Origin: Azorinus chamasolen
Taxonomy: Eukaryota > Mollusca > Bivalvia > Cardiida > Solecurtidae
Assembly: GCA_963576725.1 (NCBI GenBank)
Contig: OY755241.1
Span: forward strand, 1,426,001-1,490,000
Direction of reading: 5' to 3'
Length of the DNA: 64,000 nucleotides
Position numbers and translations under genes: made by a program. This document shows positions 54,601 through 64,000 of this stretch, in pieces; positions within the stretch are counted from its first letter, which is position 1, and the number at the start of each line of letters is the position of its first letter. The notes under the pieces are model-generated. The model made no database searches. It saw only the letters and a program-made list of their open reading frames with translations, and had not been told where the DNA came from.

Positions 54601-56335
54601 CCATATAAGTGACACACAGTTTTGATTGAGATGAGAGTCTGGGATATTCAGTGTCTTCATTCGGAATCCATGATGTTACAGATTTATGTTGAGTCAATTA
54701 GCAAAAGAATGATAAATGTATCTGTTGGGGACAAATCCTGTATACTGGTCAATGCTGTCCAGGAAGGTGTCCCTTATCCTCTAAACACAGTAGCTTGAAA
54801 TTATTCCCTGTTGTCTGCTCCCACATTGCATAGTCGGAATGCATCATGGCTCTGTTATAGTATTCTGCTCCCATGCATGTCTGTGATATGCCTGGACCAA
54901 TGCCGAAAGTTCTGGGTCAGGGCAAAGTATATCCATGTGCTGAAATAGAAAAAGGACATGCAGTGATTATGTCCCTAAAATCATCTACTGACTTTAACCC
55001 TTCCTCTGTTCAATATCCATGTAAAACTAATGATATCATAAATAGCTATTATCTGATATTTTATAATGGCATATGCAAATTAGTTTTTCGGGTATTGGTA
55101 GAAACTATAGTCAAATCTATTATAATTTCATAAGCAAACAGCAGACCATGACCAGATGACTCTTATAGGAGCCATATCTGACTGGTCTACTCTGTTGGCA
55201 AACGTGTGAAAAAGCACTTATAGGAAGGACAGTGTTAACACTATTGGCAAACTTTCCAGGACAACAGTTTGGCTACAGATACAGATACAGCATAAAGTAA
55301 CTAAACAACATATTTGGATCTCAAAACTGTAAATTGCTCAAACCTGGTTGATTGGAAAGTAACTGTATAAAATGACTTTTTTATCATTCTTTGAACATTC
55401 TTCTCAGTTGCCTTTTCAAATACCAGTACACATTGCATAAAAATTATTGATGAAAAGGAAGTTATTATCTGCTGACTACACACTATGTCTACAGTAAAAA
55501 CCCTATCTGCACCATATCTGCATTGTTTTATCACCAAATTACATAGTTTAGGCTTGTTGATGCATTGCTGCAATTACATGTGTATAAAATAGACAACTAC
55601 AATATGTTTACAGACAACTGCAATTTCATATTATTTGACAGAGACACAACACTGTTGCATATTTTGCACACACACAAAAAAGAGTGTTCGGAGGAACACA
55701 TGTGCCACCTACTCGCTGCTGACTTATTGTTAATATGAAAAAGGGGAATAAATAAACAAATATTGATGCTAGAGTTGTGGCCCTTGGACATGACACTTCC
55801 TGTTATCATGCTTGTTCCATGTGTGAAATTTGAAAGCTCTATAATGATTAGTTTAGAAATGACAGCCAAAAAAGAAAGTGTTACGGACAGACGGACGGAC
55901 AGACAGACGACAGAAAAAGTGATCCCTAAGTGACACACTGCCTCTCGGCAGGTTACACAAAAATGAAAAACGTGTAATTATTAGATCTATTAGTTCTAAG
56001 GGAAACCCCCGTCGATGACTTCATAATATATTCAGAGTTAAATATCTTTGTAAAATAACTTCAGAATAAAACATATCTGCATGCGTATCACACATATTCC
56101 AATTCAAACACTTGAATTATTATCCGATATGCACATATTAGTAATATATGACACAATTACATAACCACCGAATTTAGTTTAGTTTCTGTCCAAATTAGGC
56201 CTCCACTTTTACTAAACTAGCTATTTGAAAAATTATCATTTTGTACTCGTATGACATTAGCTGGTAAACTAATAAATGATTTCTTTTTTTCTGTGCAAAT
56301 GCAATAATTGCTCAATATAAAATCGTTTTTACTCA
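54600..56335. other. Mostly unassigned DNA
   Basis: 54610-54960 is not MITE-like and has a 54-codon minus-strand open stretch (see findings). 55000-55260 is a B-type MITE (core at 55140-55195). 55850-55935 has GGACAGACGGACGGACAGAC-type sequence as in the tails of tandem-unit elements. Confidence 0.45.
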
Positions 56336-56337
56336 AG

Positions 56338-56600
56338 GAAAAACTGTTTGTTCACAGCTTTAGGTTTTGGAACCAACTGCCCGGACCTATGGTTGATGCA
56401 GGCAGCCTGCACGGCTTTAAGACTCAGCTGCTGTCTAGCTCTTCCTCCCACTGAGTACAGACGATGTTTTTAAATGTTTTTATCTGGAACCTGTAAATAG
56501 GATGCTCATACTTTTAATGCTGCGCAAAGTGCGATAATACTTTAGTGGTTCTGCACTCGTATGGAAGAAGAAGAAGAATGTGTATTAGCTTGTAAGCTTG
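56338..56600 (+). pseudogene. 3' end of a second, different LINE
   Basis: Coding end reads FRFWNQLPGPMVDAGSLHGF, then K-T-Q-L-L and a stop at 56452-56454. The W-N-x-L-P...F-K-T-x-L pattern is the LINE C-terminus. The following 3' UTR ends near a GAAGAAGAAGAAGAA run at about 56565-56577, as expected for elements that end in short tandem repeats. It differs from the copy at 44.4 kb. Confidence 0.6.
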
Positions 56601-56721
56601 TTGTTTGCACTTTGAGTAATTAATTGTTTGCTAATTATGCTAAGCGCACATGCCTGGCTTACATGGCAGGGATTCTCACTAATAAAATCAGCGCTATTTA
56701 TATTGATAGCAGTATTCGAGT

Positions 56722-56815
56722 GGACTGGTTAAGGCGTTGAGAATTAGTAATCAAGTTTACCCTTTGTATGGTCTAGCGTGGGTTCGAAATTCCCCTATTA
56801 ACCCCCCCCCCCCCC

Positions 56816-56853
<38 letters not shown>

Positions 56854-56950
56854 TATTTTTTCTCGTATTTGTATAATTCTATTGGTGATATTTCAGTTTT
56901 TCCATCCACATATTTACAGAAAATTGAAATACTAGGCAGTGGTGCTTGGT
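56722..56950 (+). mobile_element. tRNA-derived SINE, second copy, with long C and A runs
   Basis: The head has GACTGGTTAAGGCGTTGAG and GTGGGTTCGAAATTCCCC. A run of Cs and then about 30 As separates it from the body, which shares GTATTTGTATAATT and ATTTACAGAAAATT with the copy at 51.8 kb. The homopolymers probably grew in place. Confidence 0.5.
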
Positions 56951-56999
56951 CGTCTTCGTTTTATATATTTATAGTGCATGTACTATTTGATATGCACAA

Positions 57000-58560
57000 T
57001 ACATTATACCTATTTAAAATTTAAACCTACTTTCGTCAATTTAACACGTCGAAAACTTACGTTTGAAACTTTTTAAGATCAGTTTCTTATACATGGGTAG
57101 ACACTCCATCTAAAACACCGAAGGGTCCTTTTTTATCTCACGTCTTCCAGGGAATTTAATGGAGTTTGTATCTCAAATAATCGTATGGCCAATTCCTATG
57201 GTTTGTATTACCCTATCGATTAGTGCATTGAGTTATCACGTAGTTTTCTCAACCCGTGAACAAGTTTTTGTTAATAGTCTCTATGAAAATGGTGCGTTAA
57301 TATGGAAAACACCATTACGTCAGCAATTTCTTCTATTGCGCAGTATAATCATAAATTTCAAAATAATCATTATTATGAATTTTCATCGGAACGAATTTAG
57401 TCCCGCAAAAAATCCCGCAACATGAATTTCTTGCACGGGATGCTATTTTAATACTGACCCAATAGGAATTAGGTCAAAATCGTCGCAGCCGACTCGATAG
57501 ATTTAGCAAGTAAAATTTACCCGTTTGGTGATTTGTTTCAGAAATTTTATTATTTCAAGATGAATAAATGTTTTAAAATATTACTATACAACTAAAAAGG
57601 ACTTAGTCTGCACAACTGTCATACACATAATATAATTTAAACTATCAGGAACACGAATTGCCAGGAATAGAGCATTTGGGCTATTTTTAGACTCGATTTT
57701 TGTGAATGAATCTACTGAGAGTGAAGGTCTTTCAGAACTTTCATGCTCGTGGCCACGCAGTGATCATTAGCTCAACCCGTGAACAAAAAAGCAGATTCTT
57801 CCGCAAAATTGTCTTCCCTGCAAATCTCAGAAAAACTTTTCATACAATAATCATATACTGCCACACACTATACTTTCGAAGAAACATCCACTGTGAACAA
57901 GATCAGTAGAGTTCATATTCTGTGCGAACGCAGACGATCTATTTCGTCGATGTTAATCGGTTTTCCCCTTCAACCCTCAGCATTTCCCACTTTGCCCTAA
58001 CAATATCAAGGGGCAGCATCTGCCCCTTGCTAAAAAGGAGATAATCGCTACTTGAAAATGATGTAAATACATGTAATCCCGCGAGAACGCCAACAACTTC
58101 AAAACCCAAACAGGCCACACTTTTGTCATTCTTCAGAAAACCTGCAATGGCAAAGTTCCTGGTTCATCTGAAAAAACTTATTTAACAAACGATGATGCAT
58201 CACAGTCATGCGAACATTTGTAATTTGGAAAGTCACAGTAAATGAAATGAGGTGGCTGCTAAAAGGACAATGCTAATATTGAATAGTCAATGCTCGTAAA
58301 TGCTCCTGATAAAAGGCTCGGTAAGACGCCGCGAATCATATGCCAGTCAATTTCCACAGACACAGAAAACAGTATGAATAAACACGAAGAGACAAGCAAT
58401 GTGAAAGTGATGTACATTAAGAAAAGGAAATTGAAGAAACTATTTTCAAGTGCAATGACTTGTGTTGCTCAAATCAAGAATCGTTTCGACCAGCCAATGA
58501 GGAACTGTTAAAACAATCAGGTCGGGCGTACAAAAGTCGAACAAGATGCCGTCAGCTAAG
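57000..58560. other. Unassigned AT-rich DNA before the hAT fragment
   Basis: ORFs of 67-88 codons here lack any recognisable family pattern. The part directly upstream of 58561 may belong to the same hAT element, but I could not read transposase motifs in it. Confidence 0.4.
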
Positions 58561-58950
58561 ATGTTTACATACTTTCCATGGCTAAGTTACTGCACCACTA
58601 ACAATCGGGTTTATTGATATGCATGTCGTTACGGTCACAGAAATGGTATGATAAAATTCAGCACAAAGTATGAGAATGCTTTCATCATAGAGGGCTTTGA
58701 TAACTGGAACAAATCACTAAATCGATTACGAGAACACCATAATAGTAAAACACACCGGGAAGTTGCAGAAAAAAATGAATTTCTGATAGAGGATACATAT
58801 GTACCGCAAGCAATAGAAAAACAAAGCAAGGAGAAGGTCATTCGTCAAAATATCAGTTACTGACTTTTTTACTTCGTCAAGGCCTGGCAATCCACGGGAA
58901 GACATCAGAGGAAGGAGGAGGAGAAGGTCATTAGTCATCTTCATTTTCTG
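58561..58950 (+). pseudogene. hAT-type transposase fragment (ZMYM1 / TTF zinc-finger-like), broken
   Basis: Frame from 58561 reads FPWLSYCTTNNRVY, a TGA at 58615-58617 where Cys is expected, YACRYGHRNGMIKF, then FIIEGFDNWNKSLNRLREHH and N-S-K-T-H-R-E. This is the TTF-type zinc finger order (W-L-x-Y, C-x-x-C, G-F-x-N-W, H-x-x-S-x-x-H) of ZMYM1-like hAT transposases. After a stop at 58861 a shifted frame gives LLRQGLAIHGKTSEEGG, matching the next family segment. One nonsense and one frameshift make it inactive. Confidence 0.65.
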
Positions 58951-59448
58951 GAGATGGTTGTGACTAGTTCATCTCTATCAAGTGCTACAGTTAACAGGTG
59001 AGCAATAGGACGCTCTTGTTTAAGCCCAGGTTATTGTGTAAAACGTGAAGATCTGTAATCCGTACCAGTCTTTATTTATTAACCATTTCAGTGCCAGAAG
59101 TGTCGTCTGCTAGACATATTTTCGTCTGCTTTAAGAATGGACATTTGTTCAATGTCTTTATAAAATAATAAACAGGGTGTCAAACAGGGATCCAAACTGT
59201 TTTGCATATGATATTACAGATCCCTCTTCATGGCACTGAAGGGGTTAAAAGGTTCGTGTTTAACATTTTATCCTGCAGTTAAAATGATGTCTGCTTAGAC
59301 TGACATACGGATGCATTTTGTGTTTCTTTTCAACTTGTAAAAACTTTAGAGAAACTATTTACCCTCTTGTGAAAAAATACAATGTACATAGAGGATCTTA
59401 CATGAGGGTTCTTGATTATTGGATTTATGAAACGTCTGCTTAATGAAA

Positions 59449-59512
59449 AGCTAGTAAGACTAAGCAGGCAACGCCACATACAAGACGCAACCACCACCAA
59501 GCATCGATAGAT
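59449..59512 (-). mobile_element. Short terminal fragment of the Penelope-like 3' end
   Basis: About 60 bases similar to 47400-47465 (AGGCAACGCCACATACAAGA, CGCAACCACCACCAAGCATC). It directly abuts a family-B TTAA MITE beginning near 59515. Confidence 0.45.
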
Positions 59513-59794
59513 AACACTACTCCATAAATACTCACTTTTCTGCGCCTTTGCAAACAGAAAAGACCCATATCAGACGGTTACAGTAGGAGCCGTCAGATCA
59601 GGGTCTGCTCTGTTTGCTTATGTAATTATATAGATATAAATATACAGCTCTTGTCAGGGAAGAATACAAAAGGGACAGTAGTAGCTTTCTGATCAGGGTA
59701 TGCTGTGTTTGGTTATGAATTAGTTTTGTGTCCTGGTCAAAAAGATGTTAGTGAAAGGTTTACATTATGGAGATTAGGTTAATGAATATATGTA

Positions 59795-59999
59795 CAGTGA
59801 AACCCCGCTAATGCGACCACTTAATAAACAGTCACTGATGTCGTCTAAAGCAGGTGGTTGCTTAATGCAGGACGAAAGTTATGCAGAAAGCTCCTATAGG
59901 AGCTTTCTGCATAACTTTCGTCCTGCATTAAGCCACCACCTGCCTCTGTCACCCAGAATTCTGCCCGTTTTTGGTGGTCGCATTAGCGGGGTTTTACTG
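59795..59999. mobile_element. Pogo-like palindromic MITE, second subfamily
   Basis: CAGTGAAACCCCGCTAATGC ... GCATTAGCGGGGTTTTACTG with TA on both sides and a near-perfect hairpin (GCTTAATGCAGGACGAAAGT and inverse). One of the least decayed copies. Confidence 0.82.
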
Positions 60000-60009
60000 T
60001 ATATATAAA

Positions 60010-61550
60010 TGATCATTTCATTCAATCATGGTCATTGCAGAAAGTGATAAATACGTGTATTTCTTTAAATGCGAAACAATGACGCCTACTTAAAGCCGCA
60101 TGCAATACGTATAAGTAGAAATCGGAATACATTGTGAAATAGGTTGAGTATATGTATTGAATGTTTGTATATGTATGTATTGAATGTATGTTTATACATG
60201 TCAGATATTGTAACATGAGTAAATAAATAAAAAAAAAAGTAAAAAAAAATAAAAATAAAAAAAGTAGAAATCGGAATTTGATGTTACAAAATTAGATCTA
60301 CATTCATAAAATAGTTTTGCTAAATATTCTAAAAACGACTTTCGATTATACACTGTAAACCGATATAATAATATACATATAAATAGTTGGCTGTTTAATT
60401 TTTGTCCCAGCCATGAATCCAATAGTGGAGAAATCCGCGGGGAAATTCGCAGTTGCCTTTAAAAGTCATGTGGCAGTTTCCCAACATTACTTTTCCTGTC
60501 CTCGAGTTTTTGACCGAAATAAGGAATTGATATGTAGATAATTACTAAGTTTTTCAATTATGATAAAAATCAAACGCAATCTTTAACTCTTTCGGTGCCA
60601 ATGTCGCCTGTTGGCACCATTAAAAACAGTGCAGCTCAAGGCGGCATCTGACAAGGGACTTCACTGTTTTCTGTATTATTTTAGCCCAGGCATACAGGTT
60701 TTTAAAAACAAATGTTTTACTAATATACCTTTATTATCTAGTTTAGACTTATATTTAATATGAAATTATTATTGCAGACGACACTTTTCAATTTAGCGCC
60801 AAAACAGTTAAGCAGATAAAGTTTTGTGACTGTGATTTATTGAGTAAATTTCAACCCCCCATCCCCCTTCACTGCCATAGATACGGGTTTGTGATATCTA
60901 ATGCAAACAGTTTGGATCCAGTTGAGAAGCTGATTAACTCGTTGTCTCATCAGGATCCAAACTGATTGTCACTTTATTTATCTTTTCATTAAGAAATTGA
61001 AGAAACACCCATTCTAAAACGAAACGCCCGCTCTAAAACGTTAAGCAGGCGACTATGTGTCCAGCAGACCATATTGATAGCACTTTAGGGGTTATATCAT
61101 GTTTTGCTGCAGCTGCCGATGACATAAAAAGACATCTTACGTATTGTCTTTCATGTTACATTTCCTTTTCAACAAAAAAAACTGCTGGTGACTGACTATA
61201 GTCGTATTCCCATTTCCTCTGCTAGATTTCAAGTGTACACGATCTAGGTTGCGGTATAGTTTACACTTGAGAATATAGAGGGCAAAAAGGTACTTGTATT
61301 AGGCCATGTTGATGAAATTAGAGATGACATAACTGCACTCAGCACAATGTCGCATGGTTACTTTCTAAAGTTCACTTTACTGTTTTTGTCCATTACAACG
61401 CTGTATTTTAAAGAGGATTTTGGATGACCAAACAGTGCAGACGCAGATCAGAGGACTCCCCTAGAAACCCTCTGATCTGGGTCTACAATGTTTGCAAATG
61501 AAAGTGCATGTGTGTCCCGGGTTAAAATGACACCTTTATCCCACAGTTAT
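60010..61550. other. MITE-rich intergenic DNA
   Basis: Family A relatives at about 60583-60812 (TTAACTCTTTCGGTGCCAAT ... GCGCCAAAACAGTTAA) and 60860-60975 (core GGATCCAGTTGAGAAGC), and a B-type core at 61430-61495. No gene seen. Confidence 0.5.
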
Positions 61551-61559
61551 ACTATCTTC

Positions 61560-61787
61560 TTAACGCATTCCCTCATATTGACGACTTTTGACGACTCTGT
61601 AAAAGTCACTTTGTGAAACCATTGTGGTAAATAGAGCATTTGCTCCTATAGGAGCAAATGCTCTATTTATCACAATGGTTTCAAACTACAAAATTCTAAA
61701 ATGTTCCTGTTCTCTAGTTAATGCTCCCTTTTGGTAGATTTATTCAAAGAGATTGTATCTAAAATAGCCTATCAGGTAATGGGTTAA
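61560..61787. mobile_element. TTAA-flanked MITE, family D, with perfect central hairpin
   Basis: TTAACGCATTCCCTCATATT ... ATCAGGTAATGGGTTAA. The centre AGCATTTGCTCCTATAGGAG and inverse is a perfect inverted repeat flanked by ACCATTGTG/CACAATGGT. Other full copies: 30888-31117 and 41475-41691. Confidence 0.8.
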
Positions 61788-62464
61788 GCCTTTACTCGGC
61801 AGATCCACCTTTTAGCACATATGCGTGCTAAGTAGATCCTGACCAAACGGTTCGTGTAGGAGCCACCGGAGCAGAATCTGATGTGGTGGCTTATGGAATA
61901 ATAAAGACTGGATTCTACAGTTCTGTCAGGGCACTTCATCACGATCAAACTACAGTAGATCATTGACATTAAGTGGACGATCTGTCCAACTAGGAATTCG
62001 GGCGGTATTTCATTTTTTATTCTTCGAAATGAAACATTTTACCATTTTTAGAGCATCGCTATCGCTAGTGATTCGAAACGATCAATTCAGTGTGTGTGTG
62101 GGGGGGGGGGGGGGCAAAATATATTGTCCAAAGGCCATTTCAGAGAAGTGAAATTTTATAGGGTTTTGTTATTAATTCATCACACAACAGCTTTTGACAA
62201 AATCGGATAAGTCATCCAAAATTGGGGTTTGCAAACCGCTGTTCAGTAGCCAATAAATCGATAGTCCCCTAGCCCTTGAACTCTTTGTCACAATTAAATG
62301 AAAGCCCTTACGTGCTGCACATTCGTACAAGAATCTGTATATCATACTTATTGAGTCAAATATATCACTTGTGACACATATACTATTCAATTAGAGATCA
62401 CAAAATTGAGTAGTAAGCTTCAGGACAATGTCTTGTGTAGTATTTGTTAAACAACCGCAACTTT

Positions 62465-63305
62465 TACCAAAATTTGTAATACAAAAAGGGAGATAACTCG
62501 ATTAAAATTCATAACAGAGTTATGGCTGCTGCCAGACAAATTCATCTAATAAGGCCAAGCAGATGTTTTGTGAAGTGTCAACTCAAAAGTTCAAAACATT
62601 GGCACCAATTCACAAAAAAAATCAAGGCCAAGGACCATAACTCTGGTAAAATGTATTACACCAGATCGAGATACAAACTTAACCTGCCAAATATAAACTT
62701 AATATCCTAAACCACTTCCAAAAACAGTCTGGACAATTGACAATTGGCGTACAATTTCAAGTTCAATGGCCTTAACTTTGGCAAAAAATATTAATTGCAC
62801 TTACGATGTAAGTCATCTAGATTTAGCTATATACCAATTATGAAGTCAATACACTAAATGTTACATTTAGCATAAATATCGGTCTTGGAGACAGGTCGCA
62901 GCTTAATGTAGGGTAAATGTCATACAGAAAGTTCATCTACGAACTTTCTGCATGCCTTTCGCCCTGTATAAAGCAGTCACCTGCCTAAAAGTATCTACAT
63001 TCTTCTCTATTAGTATTCTGCTTTAGAAGGGTTTTACTGTATCTCAAACAGCTTCCCCCAAAAAGGTCGGACAATTAAAAATTTGACGAATTTTCAAGTT
63101 CAAGGGCCATAACAAAAATTATTCATCCAGACGGGAATTCAAACTTAGATGTAACTCATTTAGATTTAGCTTTATGTCAAATGTAAAGTTAATTTCTTAA
63201 ACCACTTAAAAAACAAAAAAGTCCGGAAAAGGATTGATGCGGAATAACGGATGGATGGACAGACTGAATGACGGACGTACAGACGAAACCAAAACAATAG
63301 CCAAA
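62465..63305. mobile_element. Long non-coding interspersed element, tandem-unit type
   Basis: Units of about 240 bp beginning with CAAGTTCAATGGCC-type sequence and containing TCATCTAGATTTAGCTATAT / TCATTTAGATTTAGCTTTAT. Ends in a GGATGGATGGACAGACTGAA region. Split by the pogo-like MITE at 62885-63039. Confidence 0.45.
62885..63039. mobile_element. Pogo-like MITE inside a longer tandem-unit element
   Basis: GGTCGCAGCTTAATGTAGGG hairpin with its inverse and the right end AGAAGGGTTTTACTGTA. The left terminus is lost. Flanking sequence on both sides is of the 62.5-63.3 kb element type. Confidence 0.6.
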
Positions 63306-63639
63306 TTTGTTGTTCGCCTAATTAATATTCATGGTGTAATTTTTCGTCTGCAACATTGTCGTCTGCTTCAATTTTAAAAATAAAATTTCTCTCATTTCTT
63401 TGCAAAAATATGGTCAAAGTGACAAACAGTTTGGATCCTGACTGTTTGCATAGGCAATCACGGTTTCACCGCTAGCGTGCAAAGAGTTAATTAACTGTAT
63501 TTTTATAATGGTAATATGAATAAAGGATTAGTTTACCATTGATAAAGTATATCTTTATTATTTGTTTAGCAAACAGAGCCATCCTATACGAGCCGTCTGA
63601 TCTGGGTCTGTTTTGTTTATAAAGATGTAGAAAATTGGT

Positions 63640-63810
63640 CCATGCTTATCAAACTTTTAGTTAAGTCCGAGTTCGTTCTCAAGTTTTTGATTGGTCAGAT
63701 TTGAGCCTTTGGCTCAAATCTGACCAATCAAAAGCTTGAGAACTCAAATATGATATTATCAAAAGCTTGAGAACGAACCCAGACTCAACTAAAAAGCTTT
63801 ATAAGCATGA
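63640..63810. repeat. Palindromic repeat, second copy
   Basis: CATGCTTATCAAACTTTTAG ... AAAGCTTTATAAGCATG with the TTTGATTGGTCAGATTTGAG arm and centre GAGCCTTTGGCTC. Related to 10767-10927. Here the right arm carries an additional partial duplication. Confidence 0.62.
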
Positions 63811-64000
63811 ACCCAGGTGTGTTTATGGAGCAAAGGATTAAGCAGTCATCACATTTTTCACCAGACTAAAGGTTAATACTAACATTAGTTATACAAGTTT
63901 ACTTATTGTTTATACACTGATATGCTAATATTAACCTTACCTAATAAATAGTCATTTGTTGTAATTGAGCAATCAGGGTAAATATAGGTTAGATAGCTAT

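Overview
This is eukaryotic nuclear DNA, AT-rich and very repeat-dense, most probably from a mollusc and likely a bivalve. The signs are a gene with short exons and large introns, a temptin-type domain (a family known from molluscan pheromones), a Penelope-like retroelement, tRNA-derived SINEs, and hundreds of bases of short inverted-repeat elements per kilobase. I cannot fix the species from sequence alone.

One host gene dominates the window. By joining splice-compatible exons on the + strand I reconstruct an 11-exon, 571-residue protein running from about 1256 (a tiny first coding exon followed by a 15 kb intron) to a stop at 40680. It has a signal peptide, a temptin-like Cys domain (exons 2-4), then the two halves of a copper type II ascorbate-dependent monooxygenase of the dopamine beta-hydroxylase (DBH) / MOXD group (exons 5-9), a Cys-rich C-terminal region and a hydrophobic tail. 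The CuM ligands (HxH plus Met) are all present. The first His of the CuH site is Lys. All exon phases agree, and intron 10 has a GC donor.

The introns and the 3' 23 kb are built almost entirely of repeats. (1) MITEs flanked by TTAA (piggyBac-like), in at least four end-families that share one internal hairpin. (2) Palindromic MITEs with CAG...CTG ends flanked by TA (pogo/Tigger-like). (3) Minisatellites of 25, 33, 37, 46, 51 and 53 bp; the 46 bp one is an amplified piece of a MITE. (4) Longer non-autonomous elements that carry internal tandem units. Several insertions are nested, repeatedly at the same TTAA inside the pogo-like MITE.

Downstream of the gene (41-64 kb) there is a nearly intact minus-strand Penelope-like reverse transcriptase (47.4-49.7 kb) with a 5'-truncated copy inside intron 1 and four short 3'-end fragments elsewhere, two LINE 3' ends (44.4 and 56.4 kb), a broken hAT/ZMYM-like transposase (58.6 kb) and several SINEs. 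I see no other convincing host gene there, only one exon-like stretch beside the Penelope element. No rRNA, functional tRNA or CRISPR was found.
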